Assembly (NCBI GenBank): GCA_036521875.1
Contig: DATDGX010000141.1
Location: 1-64,000 of the forward strand
Source of the DNA: DATDGX01 sp036521875
GTDB lineage: Bacteria; Desulfobacterota; Binatia; Binatales; Binataceae
Direction of reading: 5' to 3'
DNA: 64,000 nucleotides
The translations under genes and the position numbers were made by a program. Below, piece by piece: positions 52,439 through 61,600 of this stretch. Position 1 is the stretch's first letter, and every line of letters starts with the position of its first letter. The notes beneath the pieces are model-generated. The model made no database searches. It saw only the letters and a program-made list of their open reading frames with translations, and was not told the origin of the DNA.

Positions 52439-52756
52439 TCAGAACGGGCCGCGCTGATTCTCGTCGAACGCGACCTCGAACAGGCGGCGCTCGGCGCGGA
52501 TCGACTTGAGCGCCGCTTCGCGCGTCTGCTCGAACTCGCGCGCGAGCCATCGCGCGAGCGACTCGAGGATCGCTTGCTCGGCTGCCGCGCCGGAAGCCGG
52601 CGGGAGCAATACCGTTGCGATGCGGCATCGGAACGCGACGCGCTCGATGCCGTCGGGGCGTTCGAGACTGAGCGTCAGCACCAGGGCGTCGGCTGAGTGC
52701 TCGATCGGATTCGCGAGAGTCAGCGCGTAGAGGCCGCGGCCGGTCTTGATCGTCAC
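52439..52756 (-). CDS. Hypothetical protein downstream of secF
   Basis: A GTG at 52756 gives 105 residues beginning MTIKTGRGLYALTLANPIEH. The frame is open to a GTG at 52798, just after secF. It alternates beta strands (DALVLTLSLERPDGIERVAF, CRIATVLLP) and a long charged helix (ESLARWLAREFEQTREAALK). I recognise no family. It is probably cotranscribed with secF. The start is uncertain. Confidence 0.6.
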   Translation of the reverse strand: MTIKTGRGLYALTLANPIEHSADALVLTLSLERPDGIERVAFRCRIATVLLPPASGAAAEQAILESLARWLAREFEQTREAALKSIRAERRLFEVAFDENQRGPF

Positions 52757-52807
52757 TGCCAAGGAATTTTTTAGCCGGCAACCGCCGGCGCACCGCACGC
52801 GCCTGAG

Positions 52808-53737
52808 TTACGCGGCGCGCGACATCGGGCGCACACCGCGGCCGCTCTCCCAGAACAGCACGACCGGGCCCGCGATGTAGATCGACGAGTAGGTGCCGGT
52901 GATGATTCCGATCAGCAGGGTGAATGACGCGGGGCGCAGGATCGGGCCGCCGAAAGCGCATAGCGAGATCAACACCGCGAGCGCGGTGCCCGAGGTCAGC
53001 AGGGTCCGCGACAGGGTCTCGTTGATCGCGCGGTTCATGATGCTCGCGATCGGCTCGCGCCGGCGCTTGGCGGCATCCTCGCGGATGCGGTCCGACACGA
53101 TGATGGTGTCGTGCACCGAATAGCCGATGACCGTGAGCAGCGCGGCCAGCGTGGTCAGATCGAACTGGAGCTGGCTTATGATCAGCGCGCCGGTCACCAC
53201 CAGCACGTCATGGATCAGCGCGATTACGGCGCCCGCGCCGAAGCTCCAGCTCACCGCGCGAAACTCGAAGGCGATGAACACGCCCATGAACAGGGTCGCG
53301 AAGACCAGCGCCAGGATCGCTTTGCGGCGCAGATCCTTGCCGACCTTGGCGCCGACGCTTTCCACGCGCACCACCTTCGCATCGCCGGCCGGATATTTTT
53401 TCGAGAGCGCATCCTCCAGCTTGGGTCCGAGGCTGCCGATATTCTTGACCTGCTCGAAGCGCAGCAGAAACGACTGCCCCACCTTGCCGAAATCCTGAAC
53501 GGTGATTTCGCCGAGATCGAGCGGCTGCAGCGCGGCGCGGATCGCGTCGCCGTTGGTCGGCTGGACAAACTCGACCTGCACCACGCTGCCGCCGGCGAAG
53601 TCGACGCCGTAGTTGAGGCCCACCGTGAACAGCAGGACCAGCGCCGCGAGGTTGATAAAAGTGGAAAGCGCGACGAAGAAGTAGCGCTTCCCGACGAAGT
53701 CGAGATTGATGTCGGGCCGAATGAGCTGAAAGGACAT
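52808..53737 (-). CDS. secF: Protein-export membrane protein SecF
   Basis: The 309-residue protein has TM1 (FFVALSTFINLAALVLLFTV), the family motif LNYGVDFAGGSVVQVEF, a small periplasmic domain, and TM2-TM6. TVIGYSVHDTIIVSDRIRED is the SecF signature, and GTYSSIYIAGPVVLFWE ends the last helix. SecF with SecD uses the proton gradient to help release translocated proteins. secD is usually immediately upstream, but here a zinc-finger gene is found instead. Confidence 0.96.
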   Translation of the reverse strand: MSFQLIRPDINLDFVGKRYFFVALSTFINLAALVLLFTVGLNYGVDFAGGSVVQVEFVQPTNGDAIRAALQPLDLGEITVQDFGKVGQSFLLRFEQVKNIGSLGPKLEDALSKKYPAGDAKVVRVESVGAKVGKDLRRKAILALVFATLFMGVFIAFEFRAVSWSFGAGAVIALIHDVLVVTGALIISQLQFDLTTLAALLTVIGYSVHDTIIVSDRIREDAAKRRREPIASIMNRAINETLSRTLLTSGTALAVLISLCAFGGPILRPASFTLLIGIITGTYSSIYIAGPVVLFWESGRGVRPMSRAA

Positions 53738-53784
53738 CGGGTGGTGTTTAGCGGTTCGAGGCGCGATTCACAACCGGCGCGGCG

Positions 53785-54177
53785 TCACGCGCTGGCGCGC
53801 TTGCGATGCGATCGCGCGGGCGGCGGCGTCTGCCGGGCGGCAACGGCGGCGCGGGTCTTGCCGCAAGCGCCGCACAGGTTGTTCTGATTATTGGGATCCT
53901 CGATCAGGCCGTCATCGAGCGAGTGGGAGACCTTGAGGCAGCCCACGCAGATGAAGTAGATGCCCTCGATGGTCTTGTTGATACGCTCGCGGTTGAGAAT
54001 CCGGCCGCGCAGCTTCTCGATGCGAATGCCGAGCAGGTCGGCGTACTGGCGCTTGATTTTGCGGCGGCCCGCTTCGTCCTTGGGAAGATCGGCATCTTCT
54101 TCGGGCTCGTCGGCCATGTCGCCGAAACTCGCGTAGCGATTGCGCTTGCTGGTCTTGCTCTTCCGCGCTCTGCCCAT
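53785..54177 (-). CDS. Basic zinc-finger protein, unknown
   Basis: ATG 54177 with GGAGGAAG upstream gives 130 residues. The N-terminus is Lys/Arg-rich (MGRARKSKTSKRNRYASFGD), the middle a charged helix (GIRIEKLRGRILNRERINKT), then YFICVGCLKVSHS and NNLCGACGKTRAA, two CxxC pairs that should bind zinc. The tail is again basic. It could bind RNA or DNA. It sits between secF and a second small zinc-ribbon gene. Confidence 0.7.
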   Translation of the reverse strand: MGRARKSKTSKRNRYASFGDMADEPEEDADLPKDEAGRRKIKRQYADLLGIRIEKLRGRILNRERINKTIEGIYFICVGCLKVSHSLDDGLIEDPNNQNNLCGACGKTRAAVAARQTPPPARSHRKRASA

Positions 54178-54194
54178 CGCTTCCTCCTGTCCGC

Positions 54195-54365
54195 TCAGCG
54201 GGTGCGGCCGACGTAGCCGCACGCCTTCTCGCATACCAGGAAGAAGCCCTTGCGTCCGTACCCGGCGAACAATGTCACTTTGCTATCGGCGCCGCAGCTC
54301 GGGCAGACGTGCTTGTGCAGCGCCTCGCCGCTCTTCTCAGCGGTCTTTGCTTTCTTTTCTGCCAT
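54195..54365 (-). CDS. Small zinc-ribbon protein
   Basis: The 56-residue protein begins MAEKKAKTAEKSGEALHKHV and carries CPSCGADSKVTLFAGYGRKG, then FFLVCEKACGYVGRTR, a CxxC-x18-CxxxC ribbon. The ATG at 54365 is preferred over an upstream in-frame start. It is followed after 17 bases by the basic zinc-finger gene, and the two are probably expressed together. Confidence 0.65.
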   Translation of the reverse strand: MAEKKAKTAEKSGEALHKHVCPSCGADSKVTLFAGYGRKGFFLVCEKACGYVGRTR

Positions 54366-54649
54366 GATTGGAAATGCTCTCGATTGTGGATCAGCAGCCG
54401 GCATCGGGCGCGAACGGCCAGCGCGTATCCGATTAGAATTAAAATCAGATTAAGATCATATCAGAGTTGGACCGCGCGCGCCGCCGAGCTAATGAAGTTG
54501 TCCGTTTACGCAAAACGACCCGGCCGCTGTCAAAACTTCGCGGGCCGGGCGCAAGGACGGATCGTAAACGGCGCGCGTGCGGCTAGTCAATAGCCGGACT
54601 TGAGCCCGGCTTGACGCGCGGTTGCGCCGCTCCGCGGTTGCGTCTAAGC

Positions 54650-55501
54650 GTGAATCAGCAGCGAATCATTTTGGACTCCCATCTCAAAGAAAACGACGCC
54701 GTCCTGTTCATCGATCGCAAGGGGCGCCGCTATCTGAAGATGATCCGGCGCGGGCAGAAGCTGCTCATCCGCGGCGAAATAATTGCCGACGAGTTGATCG
54801 GCATCGAAGAAGGCTCGCGCGTCAAGCTCAGCACCGGTGAGACGTTCATGGTGCTGCGCCCCACATACGCCGACCTGATACCGCATCTGCCGCGCAACGC
54901 GCAGGTGATCTATCCGAAGGACACCGGACCGCTGCTGGTGTGGGGCGACGTGTTCCCGGGCGCGACCGTGATCGAGGGTGGCACCGGGGCCGGCGCGCTG
55001 ACGATCGCGCTGCTGCGCGCGGTCGGGCGCGAGGGGCGGGTAGTGTCATATGAGATTCGCGAGGACTTCGCCAACGCGGCGCGCAAAAACGTCGCGGCAT
55101 TTTTTGGCGACGCGCCGAACTGGACGCTGCGGCTTCGCGATCTATATCAAGGCTTCGAGGAGACCGGCGCCGACCGGATGTTCCTGGACTTGCCGGAACC
55201 GGGGCGCGCGCTCGAGGTCGCGGCGGCGGCGCTCAGGCCCGGCGGCGTCCTGGTGTGTTACGTGCCGACGGCGATCCAGCTCAAGGACACCGTCGAGGCG
55301 CTGCAAGCGAGCGGGGTGTTCGGCGAGATCGAAAGTTTCGAGACGATTCTCCGCCACTGGCAGGTGAAGGGACTGAGCGTGCGCCCGCTGTCGCGGATGG
55401 TCGCGCATTCGGCGTTCATCATCGTATCGCGGAGACTGGCCGACAGCGCGATCGCGGCGCCGGTGCTTAGTGCGACGGCGTCCGAGTCATCCGACGATTA
55501 G
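54650..55501 (+). CDS. trmI: tRNA (adenine-58-N1)-methyltransferase TrmI
   Basis: From GTG 54650 the 283-residue protein has an N-terminal beta domain (NDAVLFIDRKGRRYLKMIRR) and RGEIIADELIGIEEGS. PRNAQVIYPKDTGPLLVWGD follows, then the SAM motif VIEGGTGAGALTIALLRAV. DRMFLDLPEPGRALEVAAAAL is the DLP catalytic segment. It methylates A58 in the T loop of tRNA. The frame is open to a TTG at 54611, and no strong ribosome-binding site distinguishes the two. Confidence 0.93.
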   Translation: MNQQRIILDSHLKENDAVLFIDRKGRRYLKMIRRGQKLLIRGEIIADELIGIEEGSRVKLSTGETFMVLRPTYADLIPHLPRNAQVIYPKDTGPLLVWGDVFPGATVIEGGTGAGALTIALLRAVGREGRVVSYEIREDFANAARKNVAAFFGDAPNWTLRLRDLYQGFEETGADRMFLDLPEPGRALEVAAAALRPGGVLVCYVPTAIQLKDTVEALQASGVFGEIESFETILRHWQVKGLSVRPLSRMVAHSAFIIVSRRLADSAIAAPVLSATASESSDD

Positions 55502-55560
55502 GACGCGCGGGAACCACGATCGCCTCGCCGGTGTTTCAGATCCAGAGAGGCAATACTCAC

Positions 55561-56586
55561 TTGCAAGGGAATAAGATCATCAGCCGAAGAAAATTCGTCG
55601 CGATCGCGGGCTCGGCGCTCGCAATCGCGAGCATCCCACGGGCGGCGCGGAGCGCGCTGGCGGCGGCGTCCGCGACGCCGCTCAAATTCGGCGGTCCTAC
55701 GCCGAACGCGAAATTCTACGTCACCACCTATGGTAATACGCCTGCGGTCGATGCGGCCGCGTGGCGGCTCGCGATTAAGGGCCTGGTCGCAAATCCGCTC
55801 ACGCTCTCCTACGACGACATCAAGAGCCTGCCCCCGATCAATGAGACGCTGACGCTCGAATGCATCTCGAATCCGCCCGACGGCACCGCGATCAGCAACG
55901 CCAATTGGGTGGGCACGAAACTCAAGCCGCTGCTCGAGCGCGCACGCGTCAGTCCTCGCGCGGTGTGGTGCGAGATGCGCGCGGCGGACGGCTACTACAC
56001 CGGGCTTCCGGCGGAAGAGCTGATGCGCGAGGAAAATTTTCTGCCCTACCTGATGAATGGCGACCCGCTGCCGCCTGACCACGGCTTCCCGGTCCGCATC
56101 TTCATCCCGGGAAAATACGGGATGAAGCAGCCGAAGTGGATTACTCAGATCGAATTTCTCGATCACGCGACGACTGGCTATTGGGAAGCGCGCGGATGGA
56201 CTAACAGCGCGTGGCGCAAAGTGAACTCGGGCTTGTTCGCGCCGCGGGTCGAGGGCGGACTGCTTTCGATTTTCGATCGCAAGGCGCAAGTCACGGCGCC
56301 GGTCGATATCTTCGGCTGGGCGCTCGCGGGACCGTCGGGAATCCGCCGCGTCGAAGTGTCGACCGACGACGGCGCGAACTGGCACGCGGCGAAACTGATC
56401 GAGAACAGCTCGCCGTATGAATGGACGGTGTGGAAGTATCACTTCGCGCCGGCAGCCGCGGGCGATTATCAGATTCGCGTCCGTGCGACCGACGGCAGCG
56501 GCGTCACGCAGCCCGCGATGGATCCGCAGACCGGCAGCGGCATGAGCGGGCAGCCGCGCCTGGCGCTCCAGGTCACGCAGGTCTGA
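55561..56586 (+). CDS. Tat-exported sulfite-oxidase-family molybdopterin enzyme
   Basis: A twin-arginine signal (IISRRKFVAIAGSALAIASI) opens the protein. TTG 55561 has GAGAGG upstream, and GTG 55531 is an alternative. The Moco domain has TLECISNPPDG with Cys101 as the Mo ligand, WVGTKLKPLLERA, and GFPVRIFIPGKYGMKQPKWI. The C-terminal 120 residues are the Ig-like dimerisation domain (ISFDRK, VEVSTDDGANWHAAKL). It probably oxidises sulfite or a related compound, or reduces a sulfoxide, in the periplasm. No cytochrome partner is adjacent. Confidence 0.9.
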   Translation: MQGNKIISRRKFVAIAGSALAIASIPRAARSALAAASATPLKFGGPTPNAKFYVTTYGNTPAVDAAAWRLAIKGLVANPLTLSYDDIKSLPPINETLTLECISNPPDGTAISNANWVGTKLKPLLERARVSPRAVWCEMRAADGYYTGLPAEELMREENFLPYLMNGDPLPPDHGFPVRIFIPGKYGMKQPKWITQIEFLDHATTGYWEARGWTNSAWRKVNSGLFAPRVEGGLLSIFDRKAQVTAPVDIFGWALAGPSGIRRVEVSTDDGANWHAAKLIENSSPYEWTVWKYHFAPAAAGDYQIRVRATDGSGVTQPAMDPQTGSGMSGQPRLALQVTQV

Positions 56587-56616
56587 GCAGCGACCATCGT
56601 GCACGCGACCGACCAT

Positions 56617-59094
56617 TCACGGGGTTGGCGTTGGCGGCGGACGACTGAACAGCTTGCCGAAAAAACTTGCGACGCCGCCGAACACGGAGGGCGACGAGGT
56701 TGACGACGGCGACGCCGGCGGCGTCATCGCGACTGCCGGTGGCGCGCCCATCGTGGCTCCTGGAGCCATCGCGCCGGGTGTCACCGCGGCCGGCGCGGCC
56801 GCGAGCAGACCGCCGCCGTGAAGTTGACAAAGTTGCGTCGGCTGGGTGCCGAGCAGGAACGGCAGCTCGATCTGACGCGGGCAGTATTGCGTCGCGAGGC
56901 CGCCGCTAGCCGGGTCTATTGACGCCATGGTGATTCCTGACGGCTCCGGGAAGTCCTGCGGGTCGTCCGGCGCCGAGTCGTTCATCAGGCTGACCCACGC
57001 CGGCAGCGCCGCCTCCGCTCCCGGCATCCCGAGGCTCTGCGGCTCGTCGAAGCCGACCCACACCCCGCACACGATCTCGGGCGTGTAGCCGATAAAATAT
57101 CCGTCCTTGTAATCCTGCGTGGTGCCGGTTTTGCCGGCGGCGGGAAAGTCGATGCCCATCCGGCCGGCGCTCGCACCGGTGCCGTATTTGATCACCGCCT
57201 TGAGCGCTCCGGTTATCAGGTACGCGACCGCAGGTCTGATCATGCGCTCGCTCAAATCCTGATGCTGATAAATCAGATGCCCCTTGCCGTCTACCACCGA
57301 TTCGATCGGATATGGCGGCGCCTTCATCCCCTCGCTCGCGAACACCTGGTAGGCGCCGGTCAATTCGAGCAGCGTGGTCTCGTCGGCGCCGATCGAGATC
57401 GGCAGCACCGCCGGCAGGTCCTCGTTGATCCCCAGCTCGTGCGCGGTTTTTACGATCGCTCCCGGCCCGAGTTGATTGCCGACCCAGGCAGTCGGGACGT
57501 TGAGCGACTCATAGAGCGCCTCGACGACGCTGACCTGCGGCTGGTAGGTGCGTTCGTAATTCGCCGGCGTCCATCCGTTGAACGACATCGGCTCGTCGGG
57601 CAGCACCGACGCGAGCGTCAGCGGCGGCGCGAAGGTCGCGCGCTCGGGATCGAGCGCGGTCAGGTACACGATCGGCTTGAACGCCGAGCCCGGCTGCCGC
57701 AGCGCCATCGCGGCGCGATTGAACTGGCTCTCGGAATAGTTGCGCCCGCCGACCATCGCGCGAATCGCGCCGGTCTCCACGTCGAGCACCACCATCGAGC
57801 TCTGCAGCTTCTGATTCGGATTGGTTCGCCGCAGGCGCTTGTGGTCCTTCTCGAGCCGCTCGAGATTGGCGAGCACGGAGGCAGCCGCGTCTGATTGAAT
57901 CTGGGAATCGAGCGTGGTGTAGACCTTGAGGCCTTCGAGATTTCCGTTGAAGCCGGGAATTTTCTGCACCAGGCCGGTGACGTAATCGGTGAAGTACGGC
58001 GCGCGCCGGAGTCCCAGCGGCTTGGTCAGCGTGATCGGCGACGCCACCGCGGCATCGTAGGTGGGCTTGTCGATCGCGTCCGCGTGCAGCATCACGGCGA
58101 GCACCGTGTCGCGGCGCTGGCGGGAAAGCTCGGGATGGCGCCGCGGATCGTAGGCCGTCGGCGCCTGGATCATCCCGATCAGCGTCGCCGCTTCGGCCGG
58201 CGTGACCTCGCCGAGGTCCTTGTTGAACAGGTAGCGCGCTGCCTGCGGCAATCCGGAAATCGGCGTGCCCCCGTACTCGCCCATCGGAACGTCATTGATA
58301 TAGCGCTCGAGAATTTCGTTTTTCTTGAGCCGCAGCTCGAGCACGAATGCGACTGCGAGCTCGCGAAACTTGCGGCTGAATTTTTTCGCGTGCTGTTCCA
58401 TGAAGGTGCGCGCGAGCTGCTGCGTGATAGTGCTGGCGCCCTGGCTCAGGCGGCGCGAGCGCAGGTCGGCGATCGCGGCCTCGACGATTCGCACCGGGTC
58501 GATTCCAGGATGGTAGTAGAAGTAGCGATCCTCGGTTGCGAGCAGTCCGCGCACCAGGAACGGCTTGAGCTCCGCGAGCTGCACGTCGACCCGCTCCGGC
58601 GGCGCTCCCGGCAGCAGGCGGCCGATCACTTCGGGCTCGAGCATCGCGTTGCGGAGCGGAGCGCCATACGCGTCGGCCACGCCGGTGATTCGAGCGCCGG
58701 CGAGGCCGACCCGCACCATCGCGGCGGGATGATCGGTTACGCCGGCGCGGAACGAACGCACGTAGATCGCGAGCCCGTTTTTCGACTTCACGTATTCGCC
58801 GGGGCTCGAAGCTTCGGGCTTCGCGGTGTAGCTGAGGCGGTCCAGGCGATCGATGAGGCCGAGACGCTCGATATCGTCGCCGGGCCTGATTTCGGCGGGC
58901 GCGGCGAAAATCGCGGAGGTCATCGCGGCGCGCCGCTGCCCGATCAGCGTGGAAATCTCTTCGTAGACCTGCGCGAGATAGAAGCCGGCAACGAATGGAA
59001 TGAACAGCAGAACGATCGCGACGATGACGCGCGGGCGCGTGCCGCGCCACCTCGCCTTGCCCTTCTTTCCCCCGCCCCGCTGTCCGTTGGTCAC
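56617..59094 (-). CDS. Class A penicillin-binding protein, PBP1B type
   Basis: The 825-residue bifunctional enzyme has one TM helix (VIVAIVLLFIPFVAGFYLAQ), then a UB2H domain (residues about 60-118), which in PBP1B binds the LpoB activator. The GT51 glycosyltransferase follows with Glu188 (LATEDRYFYYHPGIDP) and QGASTITQQLARTFM. The transpeptidase has SxxK in GSAFKPIVYL, SxN in YESLNVPTAW and KTG in AGKTGTTQDYKDGYFIGYTP. The tail is Pro/Ala-rich. It polymerises and crosslinks peptidoglycan. Confidence 0.96.
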   Translation of the reverse strand: MTNGQRGGGKKGKARWRGTRPRVIVAIVLLFIPFVAGFYLAQVYEEISTLIGQRRAAMTSAIFAAPAEIRPGDDIERLGLIDRLDRLSYTAKPEASSPGEYVKSKNGLAIYVRSFRAGVTDHPAAMVRVGLAGARITGVADAYGAPLRNAMLEPEVIGRLLPGAPPERVDVQLAELKPFLVRGLLATEDRYFYYHPGIDPVRIVEAAIADLRSRRLSQGASTITQQLARTFMEQHAKKFSRKFRELAVAFVLELRLKKNEILERYINDVPMGEYGGTPISGLPQAARYLFNKDLGEVTPAEAATLIGMIQAPTAYDPRRHPELSRQRRDTVLAVMLHADAIDKPTYDAAVASPITLTKPLGLRRAPYFTDYVTGLVQKIPGFNGNLEGLKVYTTLDSQIQSDAAASVLANLERLEKDHKRLRRTNPNQKLQSSMVVLDVETGAIRAMVGGRNYSESQFNRAAMALRQPGSAFKPIVYLTALDPERATFAPPLTLASVLPDEPMSFNGWTPANYERTYQPQVSVVEALYESLNVPTAWVGNQLGPGAIVKTAHELGINEDLPAVLPISIGADETTLLELTGAYQVFASEGMKAPPYPIESVVDGKGHLIYQHQDLSERMIRPAVAYLITGALKAVIKYGTGASAGRMGIDFPAAGKTGTTQDYKDGYFIGYTPEIVCGVWVGFDEPQSLGMPGAEAALPAWVSLMNDSAPDDPQDFPEPSGITMASIDPASGGLATQYCPRQIELPFLLGTQPTQLCQLHGGGLLAAAPAAVTPGAMAPGATMGAPPAVAMTPPASPSSTSSPSVFGGVASFFGKLFSRPPPTPTP

Positions 59095-59202
59095 GCGATC
59101 AATTCCTTGCGCGCGAGCCGAACCCGACGCGCCTCATTCATCGCGGCACCGCCGCTCGTGAATTCGGCATCGGGCCGCGTCGCGCCTGCGACAAATTCTA
59201 CC

Positions 59203-59976
59203 TCATAAATCTACGGGCAGTTCGAGATATTCGCGATAGGTGAAATCGCGATGCGCGAACAGTTGCGCCGCGGCTGCCTGCACTCCTGCGTCTTGGTACT
59301 GGTAGCGGCGGCGCAAATCCGGCGATATCGAGCATAGTTCGTCCGGCAGCGGTCGAAGCAGCGCCGCGAACGCCGCCCAGTAGATATCGAGCGCTGAGAG
59401 CTGGTCGCCGATCAGGAAGCGAGAGCCGCGAACACGCTGGGACTCGAGCCGAGCCGCAAATGCCGCGACGATTTGACTGATACGGGCAGGAGCGGCCTCT
59501 GCCGCCTCATGCGAATAGCCGTACCTGACGCCGAAAGCGAGTATCCCCTTTCTGGCGTTCTCGTCGGAATTGGGATCGGTGGCCACTTCTTTAATCAGCA
59601 GCAATCGCCGTGACCATCCGAGGCCGTTCTCGCCGCAAAGCTGGTTGCAGAGACCGAACATCGTCACCTGATCGTCGAAATTCGACGGGATCAGCCGCGG
59701 ACTCGGCTGAAGCCGCTCGGCCAGGTAGAGCTGCTCGTTCCAGGCGCTGCGGGGGTGCTCATCGTTGTAAATCATTGCCGGTGAACTGGATTGCGCGGTC
59801 CATCGGATCAGCGATGAAGTGTCAGTCCGGTCGGAGCGAACCCTGGTGTAGGGAATTTTCTTGACGTGAAGGAAACCTTTGACCGCCTCGCCCCAAGGGC
59901 TAGGAATTCGGGGCAGCAGCACCACGCGAAGCCCCGGCATTTCGACAGCTTTTTCAATCGCAACGTATTCAGCCAT
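59203..59976 (-). CDS. Glutathione S-transferase family protein
   Basis: The 257-residue protein has a thioredoxin-like N-terminal half (LRVVLLPRIPSPWGEAVKGF, SSPAMIYNDEHPRSAWNEQL). The helical C-terminal half (ARLESQRVRGSRFLIGDQLS, ALDIYWAAFAALLRPLPDE) carries the GST N-capping/ALDIYWAAF region. The usual catalytic Ser/Tyr near the N-terminus could be one of the residues in RIPSPWG. Its first 11-12 codons and upstream region recur at 61601-61716. Confidence 0.85.
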   Translation of the reverse strand: MAEYVAIEKAVEMPGLRVVLLPRIPSPWGEAVKGFLHVKKIPYTRVRSDRTDTSSLIRWTAQSSSPAMIYNDEHPRSAWNEQLYLAERLQPSPRLIPSNFDDQVTMFGLCNQLCGENGLGWSRRLLLIKEVATDPNSDENARKGILAFGVRYGYSHEAAEAAPARISQIVAAFAARLESQRVRGSRFLIGDQLSALDIYWAAFAALLRPLPDELCSISPDLRRRYQYQDAGVQAAAAQLFAHRDFTYREYLELPVDL

Positions 59977-60057
59977 AAGCGCCGTCTCCGATCATTGCCG
60001 TTAGTCGACTAGAGTCTCGCGGTACGATTTAATTTCAGTCTCGAATCAGGCTAGCAC
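59943..60057. repeat. Direct repeat, left copy (GST 5' end plus upstream region)
   Basis: This 115-bp segment contains the first codons of the GST gene and 81 bases upstream. It matches 61601-61716 in the same orientation, with eight substitutions and one single-base indel by my alignment, about 92% identity. Confidence 0.9.
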
Positions 60058-60301
60058 ATCCAGCAGAAGGCGATGACTCGGGCGCGTCCATTTTCGACGA
60101 CGCGGGCGCGTCTGACTACGTCGTGATGCCGATGCGCCTGTAGCGCCCACCTCCCCGGCGGAGAACGAACTTGCGAAACCGCATATGGATTTTTTCGTCC
60201 GCTTCCTGTCCGATCGGTTCCGTCCAATTCGATGCAAAGCGGTCTTCCTGGCATTGTGACCAGTTGTGGAGTCTCAGCGATCTTCGGTAGGTTCCTGTGC
60301 G

Positions 60302-60835
60302 ATGCCCGAGACCATTCAGCTCTTCCGAGTCCTGTTAGCCGCCCCTTCGGACGTAACGGAAGAGCACGCGCTGGTCGCAGATGCCATCAACAATTGGAAT
60401 GTGCAGCTCGGCGATGGTGCCAGAGCCCGAATTGAACTCATGAACTGGCGGACACACGCGCACCCGGAAGCCGGCAGACGGCCGCAGGCGTCGATCAACC
60501 GGCAATTTGCCGATCGTGCGGACCTTGTGCTTGCGATCTTCTGGCGGCGGTTGGGAAGCCCGACGGGGAAAGCTGCCTCGGGAACTGTTGAGGAAATCGA
60601 GCGTGCCCGAAGACGAGGCAAGAAAGTCATGGTATACTTTCGCCAGCGCCTGAGCGCAGAAAAAGACGCTCCTGATTCGCGCGAACAAGCGAGGATGGAG
60701 CGCTTCAGACGAAAGTTGGGGCGCAGTGCTCTATACGGCACTTATCGCGACGTGCAGGAATTCGAGAGTACGGTGAGGAAGGACCTGGCGCTCGTCATGC
60801 ACGAAATGGTCACGATCGCGAGGAAGAAGCGATGA
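60302..60835 (+). CDS. DUF4062/TIR-like protein, first gene of a coupled two-gene module
   Basis: ATG 60302 gives 177 residues. The layout is Rossmann-like: FRVLLAAPSDVTEEHALVAD (first strand and SPSD-like loop), RIELMNWRTHAHPEAGRRPQ, ADLVLAIFWRRLGSPTGKAA, then SGTVEEIERARRRGKKVMVY. The SGTxEEI segment (Glu97/98) and the LxxAIFWxRxGxPT strand are what I know from DUF4062-like proteins, which resemble TIR and nucleoside-deoxyribosyltransferase folds and often serve conflict systems. A longer frame to 60266 is possible. It overlaps the next gene by four bases (ATGA). Enzyme activity is unproven. Confidence 0.75.
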   Translation: MPETIQLFRVLLAAPSDVTEEHALVADAINNWNVQLGDGARARIELMNWRTHAHPEAGRRPQASINRQFADRADLVLAIFWRRLGSPTGKAASGTVEEIERARRRGKKVMVYFRQRLSAEKDAPDSREQARMERFRRKLGRSALYGTYRDVQEFESTVRKDLALVMHEMVTIARKKR

Positions 60836-61341
60836 AACGCAGCAGTTCACGTCGCGTCGAGAAAAACACCTTTATAAACGGCGAGAACGTTACCTCGATC
60901 GCGCACAGCACCATTCAGGGCGGCGTGAACACAACCATCAATCAGATTCATCGCAGCCGACGGTCCAGTCAGCCAACCGAATATCCCGTTGGTTCGATTG
61001 GAAGGGACCTCGTGCAGCGAAACTACGTCAGATATCTGGTCGAACGTTATCACCGCTTCCGCCAGGCCGACTCCGGGTTTGGCAGTGGCCCCGCTCGATT
61101 CAGCTATGCGGTTATCTTCAAGAACATCGAGCGCGAGTTTAAGGCTTCCACGTATTATATCCCCCAGGCGCGATTCAACGAGCTTGTGGAATATTTGCAG
61201 CGGCGCGTTGACGGTACGATCCTGGGTAAACGCAACTGCAAGAGAGGGATCCGCAACTATGCGAGTCCCGAGGAATTTGCGGCTGAGCAGGCCGGCACAG
61301 TGGCCAGCCATTCTGCTCGCCGGAGAACGAGACTAGCGTAG
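60832..61341 (+). CDS. Unknown partner protein of the DUF4062-like gene
   Basis: The 169-residue product has two parts. Residues about 10-40 (KNTFINGENVTSIAHSTIQG, VNTTINQ) look like short beta repeats or a linker. Residues about 55-150 form a basic aromatic-rich domain (DLVQRNYVRYLVERYHRFRQ, YAVIFKNIEREFKASTYYIP, FNELVEYLQRRVDGTILGKR). I recognise no named domain. Translation is coupled to the upstream gene through the ATGA overlap, so the two products probably act together. Confidence 0.65.
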   Translation: MKRSSSRRVEKNTFINGENVTSIAHSTIQGGVNTTINQIHRSRRSSQPTEYPVGSIGRDLVQRNYVRYLVERYHRFRQADSGFGSGPARFSYAVIFKNIEREFKASTYYIPQARFNELVEYLQRRVDGTILGKRNCKRGIRNYASPEEFAAEQAGTVASHSARRRTRLA

Positions 61342-61600
61342 CGCTCGTCCCATTCCTGCCCTCACATGATTCAAGCGTCTCGATGCCAGCTCCGATCCGT
61401 TCGATAACCTTCACATCCGCAGAAGGCAATGACGCGGGTGCAGAGGGCTGGCCTCTGCTGCCGGCGACACCGGAGCCGTTCCGCATCGCCGGTGCAGCGG
61501 CTGGCCCCTGCTGGCGAGGGCGTCGAGTTTCGGGACCGTGTTCCAGTTGCGAGCGGTGCCGCGAGTGCTGAGTTTCCGTTCGATGAGTGCGTTGGTCAGG

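Noticed and set aside
57895..59208. 437-codon plus-strand frame over the penicillin-binding protein gene
   Set aside because: The minus strand encodes GT51 and transpeptidase motifs throughout, and the plus frame has none.
59977..60301. Short frames between the GST gene and the DUF4062-like gene
   Set aside because: They lack starts with ribosome-binding sites and any family signature. The left third is the duplicated GST upstream region.
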